Origin: Stenocarpella maydis
Taxonomy: Eukaryota > Ascomycota > Sordariomycetes > Diaporthales > Diaporthaceae
Direction of reading: 5' to 3'
Assembly: GCA_002270565.1 (NCBI GenBank)
Contig: NQMI01000283.1
Span: forward strand, 9,731 to 22,919
Length of the DNA: 13,189 bases
The notes below the pieces were generated by a model. It was not told where the DNA came from, ran no database searches, and saw only the letters and a program-made list of their open reading frames with translations. The first letter of the stretch is position 1. Each line of letters opens with the position of its first letter. Positions 1 through 8,277 of this stretch are shown piece by piece. A program made the translations under genes and the position numbers.

Positions 1-1042
1 TATAATATCTTACTGAGGAATATCTTTTATATAAAGGTCTATTAAATATAACTAATCTACTTATTCCCTTTATATAAAGGTAATATTTCTATTCTTAAGA
101 TAGATTCTCTCTTTATTAAACTTAATTAAATACTTCTGGAATAAGATTGTTTTTATTTTTATATAGAACTTCTTTTTCTATAATTCTTGTTGCTTCTTTT
201 AGCAGAAAGATTAAATTATAAATATACAGTTATTATCTATTTATATCTCTATAATCTTAAAATTCTTAAGTTTATTAACTATATATAGCAAATATAAAGT
301 ATACATAAAGATATTTATCTTTAAGGCCTTTATACAATAAATACAATAGGTTTTTTATTAGTATGGCTTAGAGCTTATTAAACTATATAAAAATCTAAAC
401 ATTAAAGTAACTATTTTTAAAAGATATTTTTACTTTAACTCTTTTAATATTTATATAATACTTATTCTTTCAAGCTTATCTTTTAATTAAATATTTACTT
501 CATTAATATTTGTATGTTTATTGTAGATATAAAACTTTAATAAAATGGTAGGTTTAAATGTAAATATTAGCTATTATCTTATTTATTAAATTACTAGAGC
601 TTAAGTAAAATAGTCTGTTTTTTTCAATTTTATAGCTTTAAATAATTAGTTCTAAGTTTTTAATCAATTATATAGATTTATTCGTAATCTTTTATATTAT
701 TCAAGTCTTATAGATTTATAGCCCTTTAAATATCTCTTTTGGTTTACATTATATAAAGGTAAATATATTTTATTTATAACAGTATTAAGTTTGAAAGTAT
801 TTAATTCTTCAAATAGTTCTTTAAGTATATTAATAATACTATTTTATAAATCTTAATAGCTAGATTAAAGGTATTCGTCTTCTTTTATAAACAATTATAT
901 TAGTCTTCTAGGGTCTTTCTCCTCTTTAAAGTTAATTCTACTTTAGTTATATAATCATATTACCTTTTATTACTTTTAATAAAGGTACTTTTTAATAATA
1001 GATTTTAACTTATATTATAGAAAATATTGAATGCTTATTAAC
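1..1042. other. AT-rich, RIP-like decayed DNA
   Basis: There is no open frame of useful length here. The sequence is almost entirely A and T, with CpG and CpA nearly absent and TpA very frequent, as expected after heavy repeat-induced point mutation. Read on the minus strand, long stretches look peptide-like if TAA/TAG are taken as former Gln/Trp codons, so a decayed transposon frame is possible, but I cannot assign a family. The tract stops abruptly at the GC-normal island that begins at 1043. Confidence 0.7.
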
Positions 1043-1221
1043 TGTGACGGGTGCATGTAAGTCAACGCTGTACATTGGCCGTAGCTAAGCTAGGTTCGAT
1101 AAGGAGAGAAAAAGTAGAAGAAAATCCTGCAAGTCCGGAATCCGCGTTCTTGTGTGCGGAATCCCAAGTGGGTCCGGAGGGAGCCAGCCCGCGTCAATAC
1201 CCGGGGTCCCACCCCGTAACA
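1043..1221. mobile_element. LTR-like GC island (possible solo LTR)
   Basis: This 179-bp segment of ordinary base composition is embedded in AT-rich DNA. It begins TGTGACGGGT and ends ACCCCGTAACA, so its ends form a short imperfect inverted repeat with TGT...ACA termini, as in fungal LTR retrotransposons. The 5 bp on each side (TTAAC and CCTTC) do not match, no primer-binding site follows it and no polypurine tract precedes it. It is therefore at best a solo or orphan LTR whose neighbours have decayed. A 60-codon open frame covering much of it is not protein-like. Confidence 0.4.
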
Positions 1222-2096
1222 CCTTCTCTTTAAAGGTAAGAATATACTAATATTAAGGGGCTATAGTATACATAAAGTATAAGGAGGAAGAAATATAAGC
1301 TAGATCTTTAATTTAAAGCAGTATTGTATAAAATCATTAGTTATATGTAAGCTATAGCTATTAAGAAGGAGGACCCTCTACTGCTTGAGATTAAAGGACT
1401 AGGTAGTAGGCTAAAATATCATTATTAGCTATAATAGACTGATTTAATTATTCCTCTAGCCCATCTTTAAGTATATAAATAACTAGCCATGGAAATTATT
1501 AAGTTCTTATATAGGAAACTATTATTATTATATAGATTTTCCTCTAAAGATAATAAGGGGAGGGATTGCCTTACTCGCCCTATTAATATACTCTATTAAG
1601 GTATACTATATATACAAGACGGCTGTTTTTTTAATAATAGAATTGACTGCTAAGGAGCTAATGATTAGGTTATTAATACTATTACCTTATTGAAAGCTAA
1701 ATTTATTAATATTATACTAGTATTTAAGAGAAATATTGCTAATCTTAAGTAACTCTAGATAGTTAAAAAAGATATTAATATTCTTATAGGTGGCGCTATT
1801 AATATAGTAATATTTAATATATATAGCCTTTAGTATTTTTATAGATGGATTCTTTATTAAAAAATAATATAGCTAGTTCTTTTCTATTAGTTATTATTTT
1901 ATAGTATTAGAGATATTATTATTAGCAATATAGGCAGTAAGGTAGCAGAGAGTAACATATATAGGGGGGTAGCTTAAACAGCCCTATAGAAGGGCCTAGT
2001 AAGCTAAAATTAACTCTTATATTAGGAATAGCTTCTAGTAAGATGAATTATACTCTTTATGAGTTAGTATGACTTAAAGAGAATAATATAGGCTAT
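1222..2096. other. AT-rich decayed DNA, possible ORF remnant
   Basis: No intact gene is present. On the plus strand, the frame containing position 1363 runs to the edge of the MULE insertion with almost only TAA and TAG stops and one TGA, at places where Gln or Trp would fit. This resembles the pattern in the MULE next door, but the translation is low-complexity and I recognise no family. AT-rich DNA produces TAA/TAG by chance, so this is weak. The MULE is inserted into this tract, which continues beyond 5060. Confidence 0.4.
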
Positions 2097-2104
2097 ATTA
2101 AGAG
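2097..2104. repeat. Left target-site duplication of the MULE
   Basis: ATTAAGAG lies immediately left of the element and is repeated exactly at 5053-5060. Eight to eleven bases is the usual duplication size for Mutator-like elements. If the next base outward is counted, the copies read T-ATTAAGAG and C-ATTAAGAG, so a 9-bp duplication with one C-to-T change is also possible. Confidence 0.8.
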
Positions 2105-2150
2105 GAGATCGGAGATTCGCACCGGAAAAAACGGAGGGTACACCGGTACA
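2105..2150 (+). repeat. Left terminal inverted repeat of the MULE
   Basis: It starts GAGATCGGAGATTCGCACC and pairs with 5007-5052 over 46 bases with one difference (G at 2124, A in the other arm). The difference is a transition. The arms keep their CpG sites, unlike the surrounding DNA. Confidence 0.9.
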
Positions 2151-2398
2151 TTGTTAACCCCTGCGCTACAGCCAATCAGAGCGCCCCATTTAACATCACC
2201 TAACCACACGCACCACCCACCAGGTGCTTTTTATCCCCCCAACCCGCAGACCTGCTAACCCGCCTTTACCTACAAATAATACTCCCTTGCTAACCACCTA
2301 CTATATATGATGCGGACTAAATTCTTCTTATAATTGATTATCTTGCCATTAAAAATATATCTTTTTTAGTCAGAATTAAATTTTCTGGTATTGTAGTG
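2151..2398 (+). other. MULE 5' subterminal region
   Basis: This is non-coding DNA between the left inverted repeat and the probable start of the transposase. It holds C-rich stretches, including a GCACCACCCA motif that is mirrored near the right end and may be a remnant subterminal binding site. I see no promoter element I can name. Confidence 0.5.
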
Positions 2399-4807
2399 AT
2401 AGCGCAGGTCCCTAACTATACCTATCTTAAGGCGTAGTGGTAGACAGACTATTGCAACTGGAACGCCTATATCTATGCTATAAACGGTTGCCAACCAGCA
2501 CTTTCCAATCCTCTTGCCTTCCTGTAATTTTTCTATAATAGCTATGAGACCTATGCTAACCTTAAGGCTAACTTAGATGAAGCTATAAAATCTATAGGAT
2601 TTCTAATTGTAACCCGAAGGTCTAAGCTAAATCGGGTGGTCTTAGTGTATAGCTGCGGCTACTAGCGACCCATAACTGCTATAATAACTAATGCTACAAT
2701 GATTAAAGCAGGCTGTGGGTGGAAGGTACTGGCCCATGCAATAAAGGCAATAGAAGGCAAATGGAAGCTTGTGATCCAGGAGGGCATATATACCCATTAC
2801 AATCCTTAAGAAGTTAGTGGAGCCTAGCGTGGCTAGATATAGCTAATAGAAGCCTAGCGCGATTTTCTCTCTTATATTACCTAAAACCCATTAATAGCTA
2901 AGCTAAAGAAGCTTAAAGCAGCACTCTAATAGCAATATCCTAAAATAATTATAGGCCTAAATATAATAAAGGACTAGCTAGCAGGCTAGCGTAAGGAGAA
3001 GTAAGGAGTCTATACTCTAACCCAAGCATTATTAGATCTACTTAAGAAGAAGGGATATTGGTATCGCTTTACTACTAATAATGAGAATAAAGTTACGGGC
3101 ATCTTTTAGTGCATAACCGAGCAGATAGTATAGATCCAAGAGAATTACTTTATATAATGCCTATTTATGGACTGTATATACTTAATAAATAACAAGAAGA
3201 TGCTATACTTCTAAGGTACTTAAATAACACATATAAGGAAGAATCTACCCCTATTCTAAGGTATTATTAATAGTAAGAAGGAACTAAATTTCCAGTAGCT
3301 TCTTAAGCAAGTTTACAAGCTCCTCCACTATTACCAAGCTAATAACCCAACAGTCTGCATAACCAACTATAATACTACTCTAATTCATGCTATTGTGCAT
3401 AAATTCCCTTAGGCACACCACCAACTCTATATCTTCCATATTAATATAAACGTCACCCTCCACATTAAGAAGAAGTAGAAGAAGCTATAGGCAATAGCAG
3501 AAGAAGAGGAGGAAGAAGAAGAGGAGGAAGCCAATAAGGAAGAGAGCCTAGATCTAGCTAGGCTAAACGTACCGGGAAGAAATAAGGCTATAATACCCGC
3601 AAAGGTCCCTAATCTAAAGGATATCCCCTACACCCGCCAGGCTCTATTCAACCTACTGAAATTTATAGAGTACTCAACTAATTATAAGATCTATAATATA
3701 GCTTAGCAGCACCTTCAAGAGAAGTTCTTAGACTAGGAGGCAATTATTAACTACCTTTAGACCTAGTATATTAATGAGGAAGAAAAGATTATTACTAAAT
3801 AAGCTGCATATAAGACCTATAAGAACCTTAACTTTAGCATATATGCAACCTCCTCTATAGAAGCTATATACTAGAAGCTAAAGGTCTACCTTAGTTATAG
3901 AATAAGGAACCTTCTCTATCTGATTTAGGCTGCTAATAAGATAATTAGCAATAGTTCTTATACCCTATATTCTAAGGAAGCCCATTAGAAGATAGCAGCA
4001 CTAGAGAAGTTTAATAGGCAGAAGTAGCTTAGCGAGCTTCCGCTTTAAGTAGCACGGGCAGCTCTTAAGCGCCTCATGCTAGTGAGAAAATCCGCCCTTC
4101 TTATGCTTTAGAAGAGGATCCCATGGGGTAACTACTCGCCTGCAACTTGCATTTGCCCTATCTACACCTAATTCAGCTTGCCCTGCGCAAGCTGAATTGC
4201 TAACTATAAGGAAGCCAATTACCTACTCAAGAAGGAGGATATCCCTAAGTTCTACTAGCTTAATTATGACCTCTCGATTGCAAATCCTCTCCTTCTAATC
4301 CATAAGCCCGAGAAGGTTACTACTATAAAGGGACGGCTATATAACGAGAGTATATTTGGCAAGCAGGAAGAAGGAATTCTTGCCAGCCATAGGCGAGCCA
4401 TACTAGGTAAGAAGACGACCTCAACAACCACCAGTCTAGGTAGTAGGGCAGGCAATAAAATAAGGGCAACTACGGCTTCCGTGCAATAAATTAACTCGGC
4501 ATTCAAATGGAATGATGAGACCCTCCAGTCCCTTAACCAAGAGGACTCCCGTAGTAGGAAGAACCAGCAAGAAGCTGTCCAATGGGATAAGCAGTTAGAG
4601 GTAGGGCTCATGAAGCCAGCCACTCATCAGCCTCCGAAGCAACGTTTTACAGGGACTGCCTCGTCAGCAATGATCACCGTAACACTAGGGCCAGCAGCCA
4701 AGAAGCCCCATATAAGGGCTCGTGAGACAATCAACCAGCTGCCACAGGTAGATCTGACTATAAAGGACCTCATCAGCAACAAGAAGGAGACCCAGGAGGA
4801 GATTTAG
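2399..4807 (+). pseudogene. Relic FAR1/MULE-type transposase
   Basis: One reading frame can be followed for about 803 codons without a frameshift. It is interrupted by roughly 40 stops, all TAA or TAG except one TGA, at sites where CAA, CAG or TGG is expected. The N-terminal third resembles a FAR1-like DNA-binding region (GF.IVTRRSK, then a Cys-rich GCGWKV stretch). The MULE catalytic core follows: MDCIY with the first Asp at 3170; CITNYN at 3356-3373, where the expected second Asp is Asn (3365, explicable as G to A); a FHIN-type box; and SSIEAIY with the catalytic Glu at 3860, before LKVYL. A Glu-rich linker lies near 3500-3530, and a CIC...LPCA zinc-finger-like motif at 4148-4189. The start is inferred: ATA at 2399 could be a mutated ATG. 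If the TAG at 4805 is also mutational, the frame would end at 4852. Confidence 0.85.
4170..4198. repeat. Perfect 11-bp palindrome inside the transposase zinc-finger motif
   Basis: Arms AATTCAGCTTG (4170-4180) and CAAGCTGAATT (4188-4198) flank a 7-base loop, CCCTGCG. It falls exactly where the transposase should read C-x-H. The frame instead gives Cys-Ala-Ser and then the only TGA of the relic. The right arm may therefore have been rewritten from the left arm during replication or repair (inference). Confidence 0.7.
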
Positions 4808-5006
4808 ATGCTCAGATTGGTTAAGGAACGCCCCAGACAAGGAAAGAAATAGCAAAACACCAGGGCAGAAGAAACAATAGGGGCAAGTAAAAGTAATGAT
4901 AGTGGCATTTATATTTGATGATAGATGTATAGTTAATGACTATATATTGTTGTTTTGTATGGCGAATGGGTGGTGCAAAAAAACGTTGGTGCACTGGGGG
5001 TGTACT
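4808..5006. other. MULE 3' subterminal region
   Basis: This lies between the relic transposase and the right inverted repeat. The frame could continue for a short way to a TAG at 4850. The remainder is non-coding and carries, on the minus strand at 4967-4976, the GCACCACCCA motif shared with the left end. Open frames on the minus strand here translate the terminal repeat and are not genes. Confidence 0.5.
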
Positions 5007-5052
5007 TGTACCGGTGTACCCTCCGTTTTTTCTGGTGCGAATCTCCGATCTC
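5007..5052 (-). repeat. Right terminal inverted repeat of the MULE
   Basis: Inverted copy of 2105-2150 over 46 bases with one transition. The outermost bases on this strand read CCGATCTC, followed directly by the second ATTAAGAG duplication. Confidence 0.9.
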
Positions 5053-5060
5053 ATTAAGAG
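5053..5060. repeat. Right target-site duplication of the MULE
   Basis: ATTAAGAG, identical to 2097-2104 on the other side of the element. Confidence 0.8.
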
Positions 5061-5264
5061 AGGTAGTGGTCTTTAGATGCTTATTATTAGGATAACCTAT
5101 TGAATTAGTTGGTTATAGTAGTGAGATATTATAATGGAGGAATATAAGGTATACTGGAAGATAGATAAGAAGATGACGAATTGAATGGTATAATTAATGA
5201 GAAGATTGGATTTATATAGAAGTTGTAATGTGGATATTTAGTTGAGGGCGAGTTAAGAAGGGGT
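5061..5264. other. Cytosine-depleted AT-rich tract
   Basis: This is the continuation of the sequence into which the MULE inserted. Hand counting gives about 57 G but only 7 C in 204 bases, so cytosine has been lost from this strand while guanine is retained. I see no coding frame. GC-normal sequence begins at about 5265. Confidence 0.6.
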
Positions 5265-5298
5265 GTCTGATACCGGGTGTGCGTGAAGGGGGTGGTGC

Positions 5299-6033
5299 GT
5301 GAAACGGTATGTTGACTTAATACATGTTCGCACGAGAGCTACGAAAGACCATTCATTTGGAAGACTTACGAAGTATTGGCAAGCAGAAGATGTTCGTTAT
5401 CAGCTTTTATGGCCCTGTTTACTCGGTGGGCTATGTCTCCCTGTGCCACTTTGCCAGACTAGCAGCCAGGATCTGAAGTCTCTTGATGTTGCAAGAACAG
5501 GGGCTTTCTGGGGATGTTATGCGCGGACCAAACCCATCATACTCAACAGCCCAGTTTTAACAGTCTCAACCTTCAATACAGCCAACTGAAAATACGCCTA
5601 GATACGAACTGTGATCCTCCAAAGGGCCTTAATCCACTGTGAGCTTCGCCCTGATGATGTCCTCCTCGGCGCAGCAGTTGAAGAACTGTTGTAGGAAAAC
5701 GTTGCTAGCCAATGCCTTTGTTACAAGTTTCCCGTACCTGGGTCAAGGGTTATTTGGGATAAGAGCAAAACCGGCGCCACTATTCGCATAGTGCCCTTGG
5801 CCTATTATGTTCGTGAGAGGATGAGAACCCGTGACAGTCATGCCGTGACGGAGATGGGCGTGAGTATACGTACAAGAGGACCCGGACAGTCGCGTTTCTC
5901 ATTGCAAAACTCGAAGCTGCAAGTCCTGCACCCCGGTAGACACTGCATTGTTTGCACTTTTATGTTAGAAACATCCAAAGAAAAAGAACACCCGATGCTG
6001 GGACAGATTGCTCAGGTGGTTGTGGGTGAATAG
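5299..6033 (+). pseudogene. Possible decayed coding frame, family not recognised
   Basis: One plus-strand frame spans 245 codons with only three internal stops (TGA near 5587, TAG near 5599 and TAG near 5692), where about eleven would be expected at random. The last part, an open stretch from 5791, contains VPLAYYVRERM and later LQVLHPGRHC, which look protein-like. I do not recognise a domain. The frame abuts, tail to tail, a minus-strand candidate ending at 6038, and both cannot be assumed real. It may be a broken gene or a chance low-stop stretch. Confidence 0.2.
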
Positions 6034-6037
6034 TGCG

Positions 6038-6199
6038 TTAGGCAGTCCAATTCAATGATTCAGGAAGTTTCTGCGTTTTCAAAGCCTGTCGGAAAGGTGC
6101 AAGCTTCGTTGGGATTTTACGTACGCATTTTCCTTCCCATGCCTGACCCAAAAAAGCCAAGCTGAAGCTGAGAAGAATGAGTTTGATGATAATTCGCAT
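6038..6199 (-). CDS. Candidate small secreted protein (53 aa as unspliced)
   Basis: An ATG at 6199 in a good context (TCAAGATGC) opens a 53-residue frame beginning MRIIIKLILLSFSLAFLGQA, a textbook secretion signal of about 20 residues. After residue 25 (EGKC) comes GTACGT at 6124-6119, a strong fungal intron donor. This may therefore be only the first exon. A possible acceptor lies far downstream on this strand, near 5943 (TTTCTAACAT, then AATGCAG); it would join to a short Cys-rich segment (CLPGCRTCSFEFC) ending at a stop near 5838. Unspliced, the protein has a single Cys and no recognised domain. The signal peptide is clear; the gene model is not. A chance hydrophobic frame remains possible. 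Confidence 0.3.
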   Translation of the reverse strand: MRIIIKLILLSFSLAFLGQAWEGKCVRKIPTKLAPFRQALKTQKLPESLNWTA

Positions 6200-6684
6200 C
6201 TTGACAGGTTGCCTCGCGCTGCTTCGTGTAAGCGTGCTGCAGGCAGTGGTAGGCTGGAGCGCTGGTCTCCCTGATGTTGTTTGGATCGAAGACGTCTGGA
6301 ACAGTGAAGTTGCTCCCGAGAGATGAAATCTGCTGTGTTTTATCTCCATCAAGTCAACGCAAATATTATCACTCGCGGTCACATGTTCAGTATCTGCCCG
6401 GTGTGGAGTCTTGCGATCATTCAAGGCAGTGATTCATCCATTTCACTGATTTCAGCTTCTATCTCCCGAAATTCACTTGTGCCCTCAGAGAAGTATGGGC
6501 AGTGACTCTATCGGATGAATTAAGGCTGAATGGAAGGCAACTGTGTGGGTATGGAGTACTAAAAGCCATTCCTTGGTCTCACCCACTAGAGCAAACCATA
6601 CCATTCCAGTATAATTACCCCTTCAACGCAAAACAACAAAATCTCAAGTACACTCCAGCTCGCTCGAAGAGATCAACCATCAAG
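6200..6684. promoter_or_regulatory. Gene-free stretch, probably the leader of the CVNH-like pseudogene
   Basis: I see no convincing gene on either strand; the short open frames here have no protein-like features. The last 60-80 bases are A/C-rich and end in ATCAAG directly before the ATG at 6685, typical of a fungal 5' leader. A possible TATA-like stretch, AGTATAATTA, lies near 6608. Confidence 0.35.
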
Positions 6685-7169
6685 ATGAAGGCCCCATCTC
6701 GTCATCGCCATCTCTCTCGCCCTCAGCGGCACCACCTTCGCCGCCGAGGGTTTTCTCCAATCCTGCAGCAACCTCACCTTGTCCGACCTCAACGGTGTCA
6801 AGGGCCGTTCCCTGTTGCTCGGAGCCACCTGTAATGTTGATGATACCGAGAACTGGTCTCAGCTGAACCTCAACGCCTGCTTCGGCTGGTCTTCTGACAG
6901 CTGACGCTTCATCCACCGTCTGGAGGCTTCACTGATTCTGTCACCGGCTGCAACAACACCTTCTATGGAGGCGACTAGCACTTTGGCGAGGACTTCGGCT
7001 GCTATGGCCCGTGCAGAGGTGGCACTGGCGAGTAATATGACGTTTTTATTCTGAGTAAGTTTAATGTATCGAGCCTAGTCTTCCAGTCCTTACTCTATCC
7101 CTTCGCTCTCTAACTAGTACCTTAACAGATTCCTTCATTGGTGTCATCGACGGCAAGCTTGTCTGCTAA
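6685..7169 (+). pseudogene. Broken secreted CVNH (cyanovirin-N-like) protein gene
   Basis: The relic starts at an ATG in good context and ends at TAA 7167-7169. In the right frames it shows a signal peptide (VIAISLALSGTTFAA), then FLQSCSNLTLSDL, LLLGATCN, LNLNACFGW, GCNNTFYGG and, after the intron, FIGVIDGKLVC. This spacing of Cys and LNxxxG-type motifs suits the CVNH lectin-like fold, about 136 residues. It is dead by several lesions: an extra base at the CCCC run at 6692-6695, TGA at 6902, a compensating shift at about 6905-6918, TAG at 6976 and TAA at 7033. The first shift alone could be a sequencing error; the whole set could not. The TAG and TAA fit C-to-T changes of Gln codons, or changes of Tyr codons. 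CVNH proteins bind glycans; the role here is unknown. Confidence 0.7.
7055..7128 (+). other. Intron of the CVNH-like pseudogene
   Basis: A 74-nt GTAAGT...CAG intron with a CTAAC branch-like site at 7110-7114. Removing it joins ATTCTG-A to AT-TCCTTC and restores the conserved tail ending GKLVC and a stop. Its intact splice signals suggest that the gene decayed recently. Confidence 0.75.
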
Positions 7170-7827
7170 TTCCGAAACAGCAGGTTTCCGATCATAGGAG
7201 TTGTTTTGGGTTCTTTCGAAGGATGGAATCATATTAATATTTGGTTTCGATTCATGTTCGATAGTAGTCAGACGTCGCTGATACTCCAATCGAGGGCAGA
7301 CCACACAATAGACCTTATGCAACCTTAGAGTTTTCTATTGATTGACTAGAATCACCATGGGCGAGTTTCATCGACCATAGAACTGACCATACACGCGACG
7401 CTGCCACCAGAGCAACTCTGACAACAAAGGGTGGAGTCCAACACAATCCAGAGTGATACGGGATAATAGACAATACCAGTCAATGTTACTCGCCTACAAT
7501 AGCAGACATATGTCGAATTGGGTCGTGTATGAATGCCGATTCGTTTACTGTCAACCACTACATGATAATCGGAAAATCCCCTGACTCTGCCTTGTACCTT
7601 CACATGGTGTATCCCGAGATATAGTGTTCTTCTCCACGGCTGCCCAGGTTGACGATTGGAATTCAACAATCCAGCTGGTTTTGGTACACTTCTAGACCTC
7701 ATCAGTCACTCTGGGAACTGCAACATTTCATCTAATACCGCAATGATATTATAAGAACCTCGCCATGCTATCATTGATATATACACCACCCCGGGAAAAA
7801 TTCCTGGCTACAGTACCAGTGCTTCTT
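7170..7827. other. Gene-free stretch
   Basis: The longest open frame, 116 codons on the minus strand (7352-7702), has no recognisable motif or protein-like composition, and no splice-signal pattern supports a gene. I see no RNA gene or repeat. The first part probably holds the 3' end of the CVNH-like transcript. Confidence 0.4.
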
Positions 7828-7914
7828 GGCACCCCATAACAGTTGCGCAAGCATGCAACAGTTGCATCATTTCTAAGCCTTGCTTGATTAAGTGCAGACA
7901 GGAGTGGGCCGAGC
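7828..7914 (+). repeat. Left arm of the MITE-like element
   Basis: It reads GGCACCCCATAA, then GTTGCGCAAG and GCAACAGTTGC, and ends with TAAGTGCAGACAGGAGT and GGGCCGAGC. The first half pairs with the outer right arm (8588-8641). The whole arm, especially its last 26 bases, pairs with the inner arm (8177-8277). Confidence 0.65.
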
Positions 7915-8035
7915 TTGCGAGGAACGCTCCCAACTATGTTTGAGTTATTTCTCTATGAAGTTTCCTACCACTGGGTTTAACAGTAAATGTTAGATTAGAT
8001 ATAAATCCAGGATAAGATAAGAGGAAGTATGGGCC

Positions 8036-8166
8036 TTCTTTAGACCCCTCCCTTTTCTTCTCAGACCCCCCCTTCCTTCCTAAAAGAGTCCCTTCCTTCT
8101 CAAAGGCCCCCTTCCTTTCTAGAGGGCCCCTTTCCTTCCTGAACGGCCCCTTCTTTCCTAGACCCC
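8036..8166. repeat. Pyrimidine-rich tandem repeat
   Basis: About seven degenerate units of 16-20 bases, each a TTCCTTCCT-like block followed by a short purine-containing spacer and a run of C (for example TTCCTTCTCAAAGGCCCCC). Nearly all purines are on the other strand. It lies between the left and inner right arms. Confidence 0.7.
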
Positions 8167-8176
8167 TAGGGTATTA

Positions 8177-8277
8177 GCTCGGCCCTGTTACTCCCGTCTG
8201 CACTTATCCCTGCTATCACTACTTGCAGCACAGTCAATTTCTTGTACGCAATAGTTGCACCCTGCGCAACGCTTATA
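8177..8277 (-). repeat. Inner right arm of the MITE-like element
   Basis: On the minus strand it reads ATAAGCGTTGCGCAGGGTGC, then GCAAC-type motifs, then TAAGTGCAGACGGGAGT and GGGCCGAGC, matching the left arm. It defines a possible smaller element of about 450 bp (7828 to about 8280) inside the larger one. Confidence 0.6.

Larger units (their letters stand above)
2105..5052 (+). mobile_element. Mutator-like (MULE) DNA transposon, RIP-inactivated
   Basis: This is a complete but dead element of 2948 bp. Both 46-bp terminal inverted repeats are present with one mismatch, and an exact 8-bp target duplication (ATTAAGAG) flanks it. Inside is a plus-strand relic transposase with FAR1-like and MULE domains and a CxC...CxS zinc-finger-like motif near the C-terminal third. 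A GCACCACCCA motif occurs inside each end (2210-2219, and on the minus strand at 4967-4976), which suggests longer, eroded terminal repeats. Duplication size, end structure and the transposase agree on the Mutator superfamily rather than hAT. Many nonsense codons make it non-autonomous. It sits inside an older AT-rich tract, so it inserted later than that tract. Confidence 0.88.

Noticed and set aside
1051..1233. 60-codon open frame in the GC island
   Set aside because: It covers most of the LTR-like segment and extends past its end, with no protein features.
1..2096. Starship captain (DUF3435) or telomere-linked helicase remnant
   Set aside because: I looked for conserved residues of these families in the decayed frames and found no convincing match.
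4264..4623. 119-codon minus-strand frame inside the MULE
   Set aside because: It is antisense to the relic transposase frame, which carries the recognisable motifs.
2399..4807. Reassigned TAA/TAG codons (Gln) in a non-standard nuclear code
   Set aside because: Some TAG sites sit where Trp is expected, the catalytic Asp is also changed to Asn, and the MFS gene reads normally with the standard code. RIP explains all of this.
2105..5052. hAT transposon on the basis of the 8-bp target duplication
   Set aside because: The decayed protein shows MULE landmarks (MDCIY, FHIN, SSIEAIY...LKVYL and a CxC...C zinc-finger motif), and 8-9 bp duplications are also normal for Mutator-like elements.
4821..5054. 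77-codon minus-strand frame
   Set aside because: It translates the right terminal repeat and AT-rich subterminal DNA; the hydrophobic segment is compositional.
7352..7702. 116-codon minus-strand frame as a gene
   Set aside because: No motif, signal peptide or splice support, and its composition does not look like protein.
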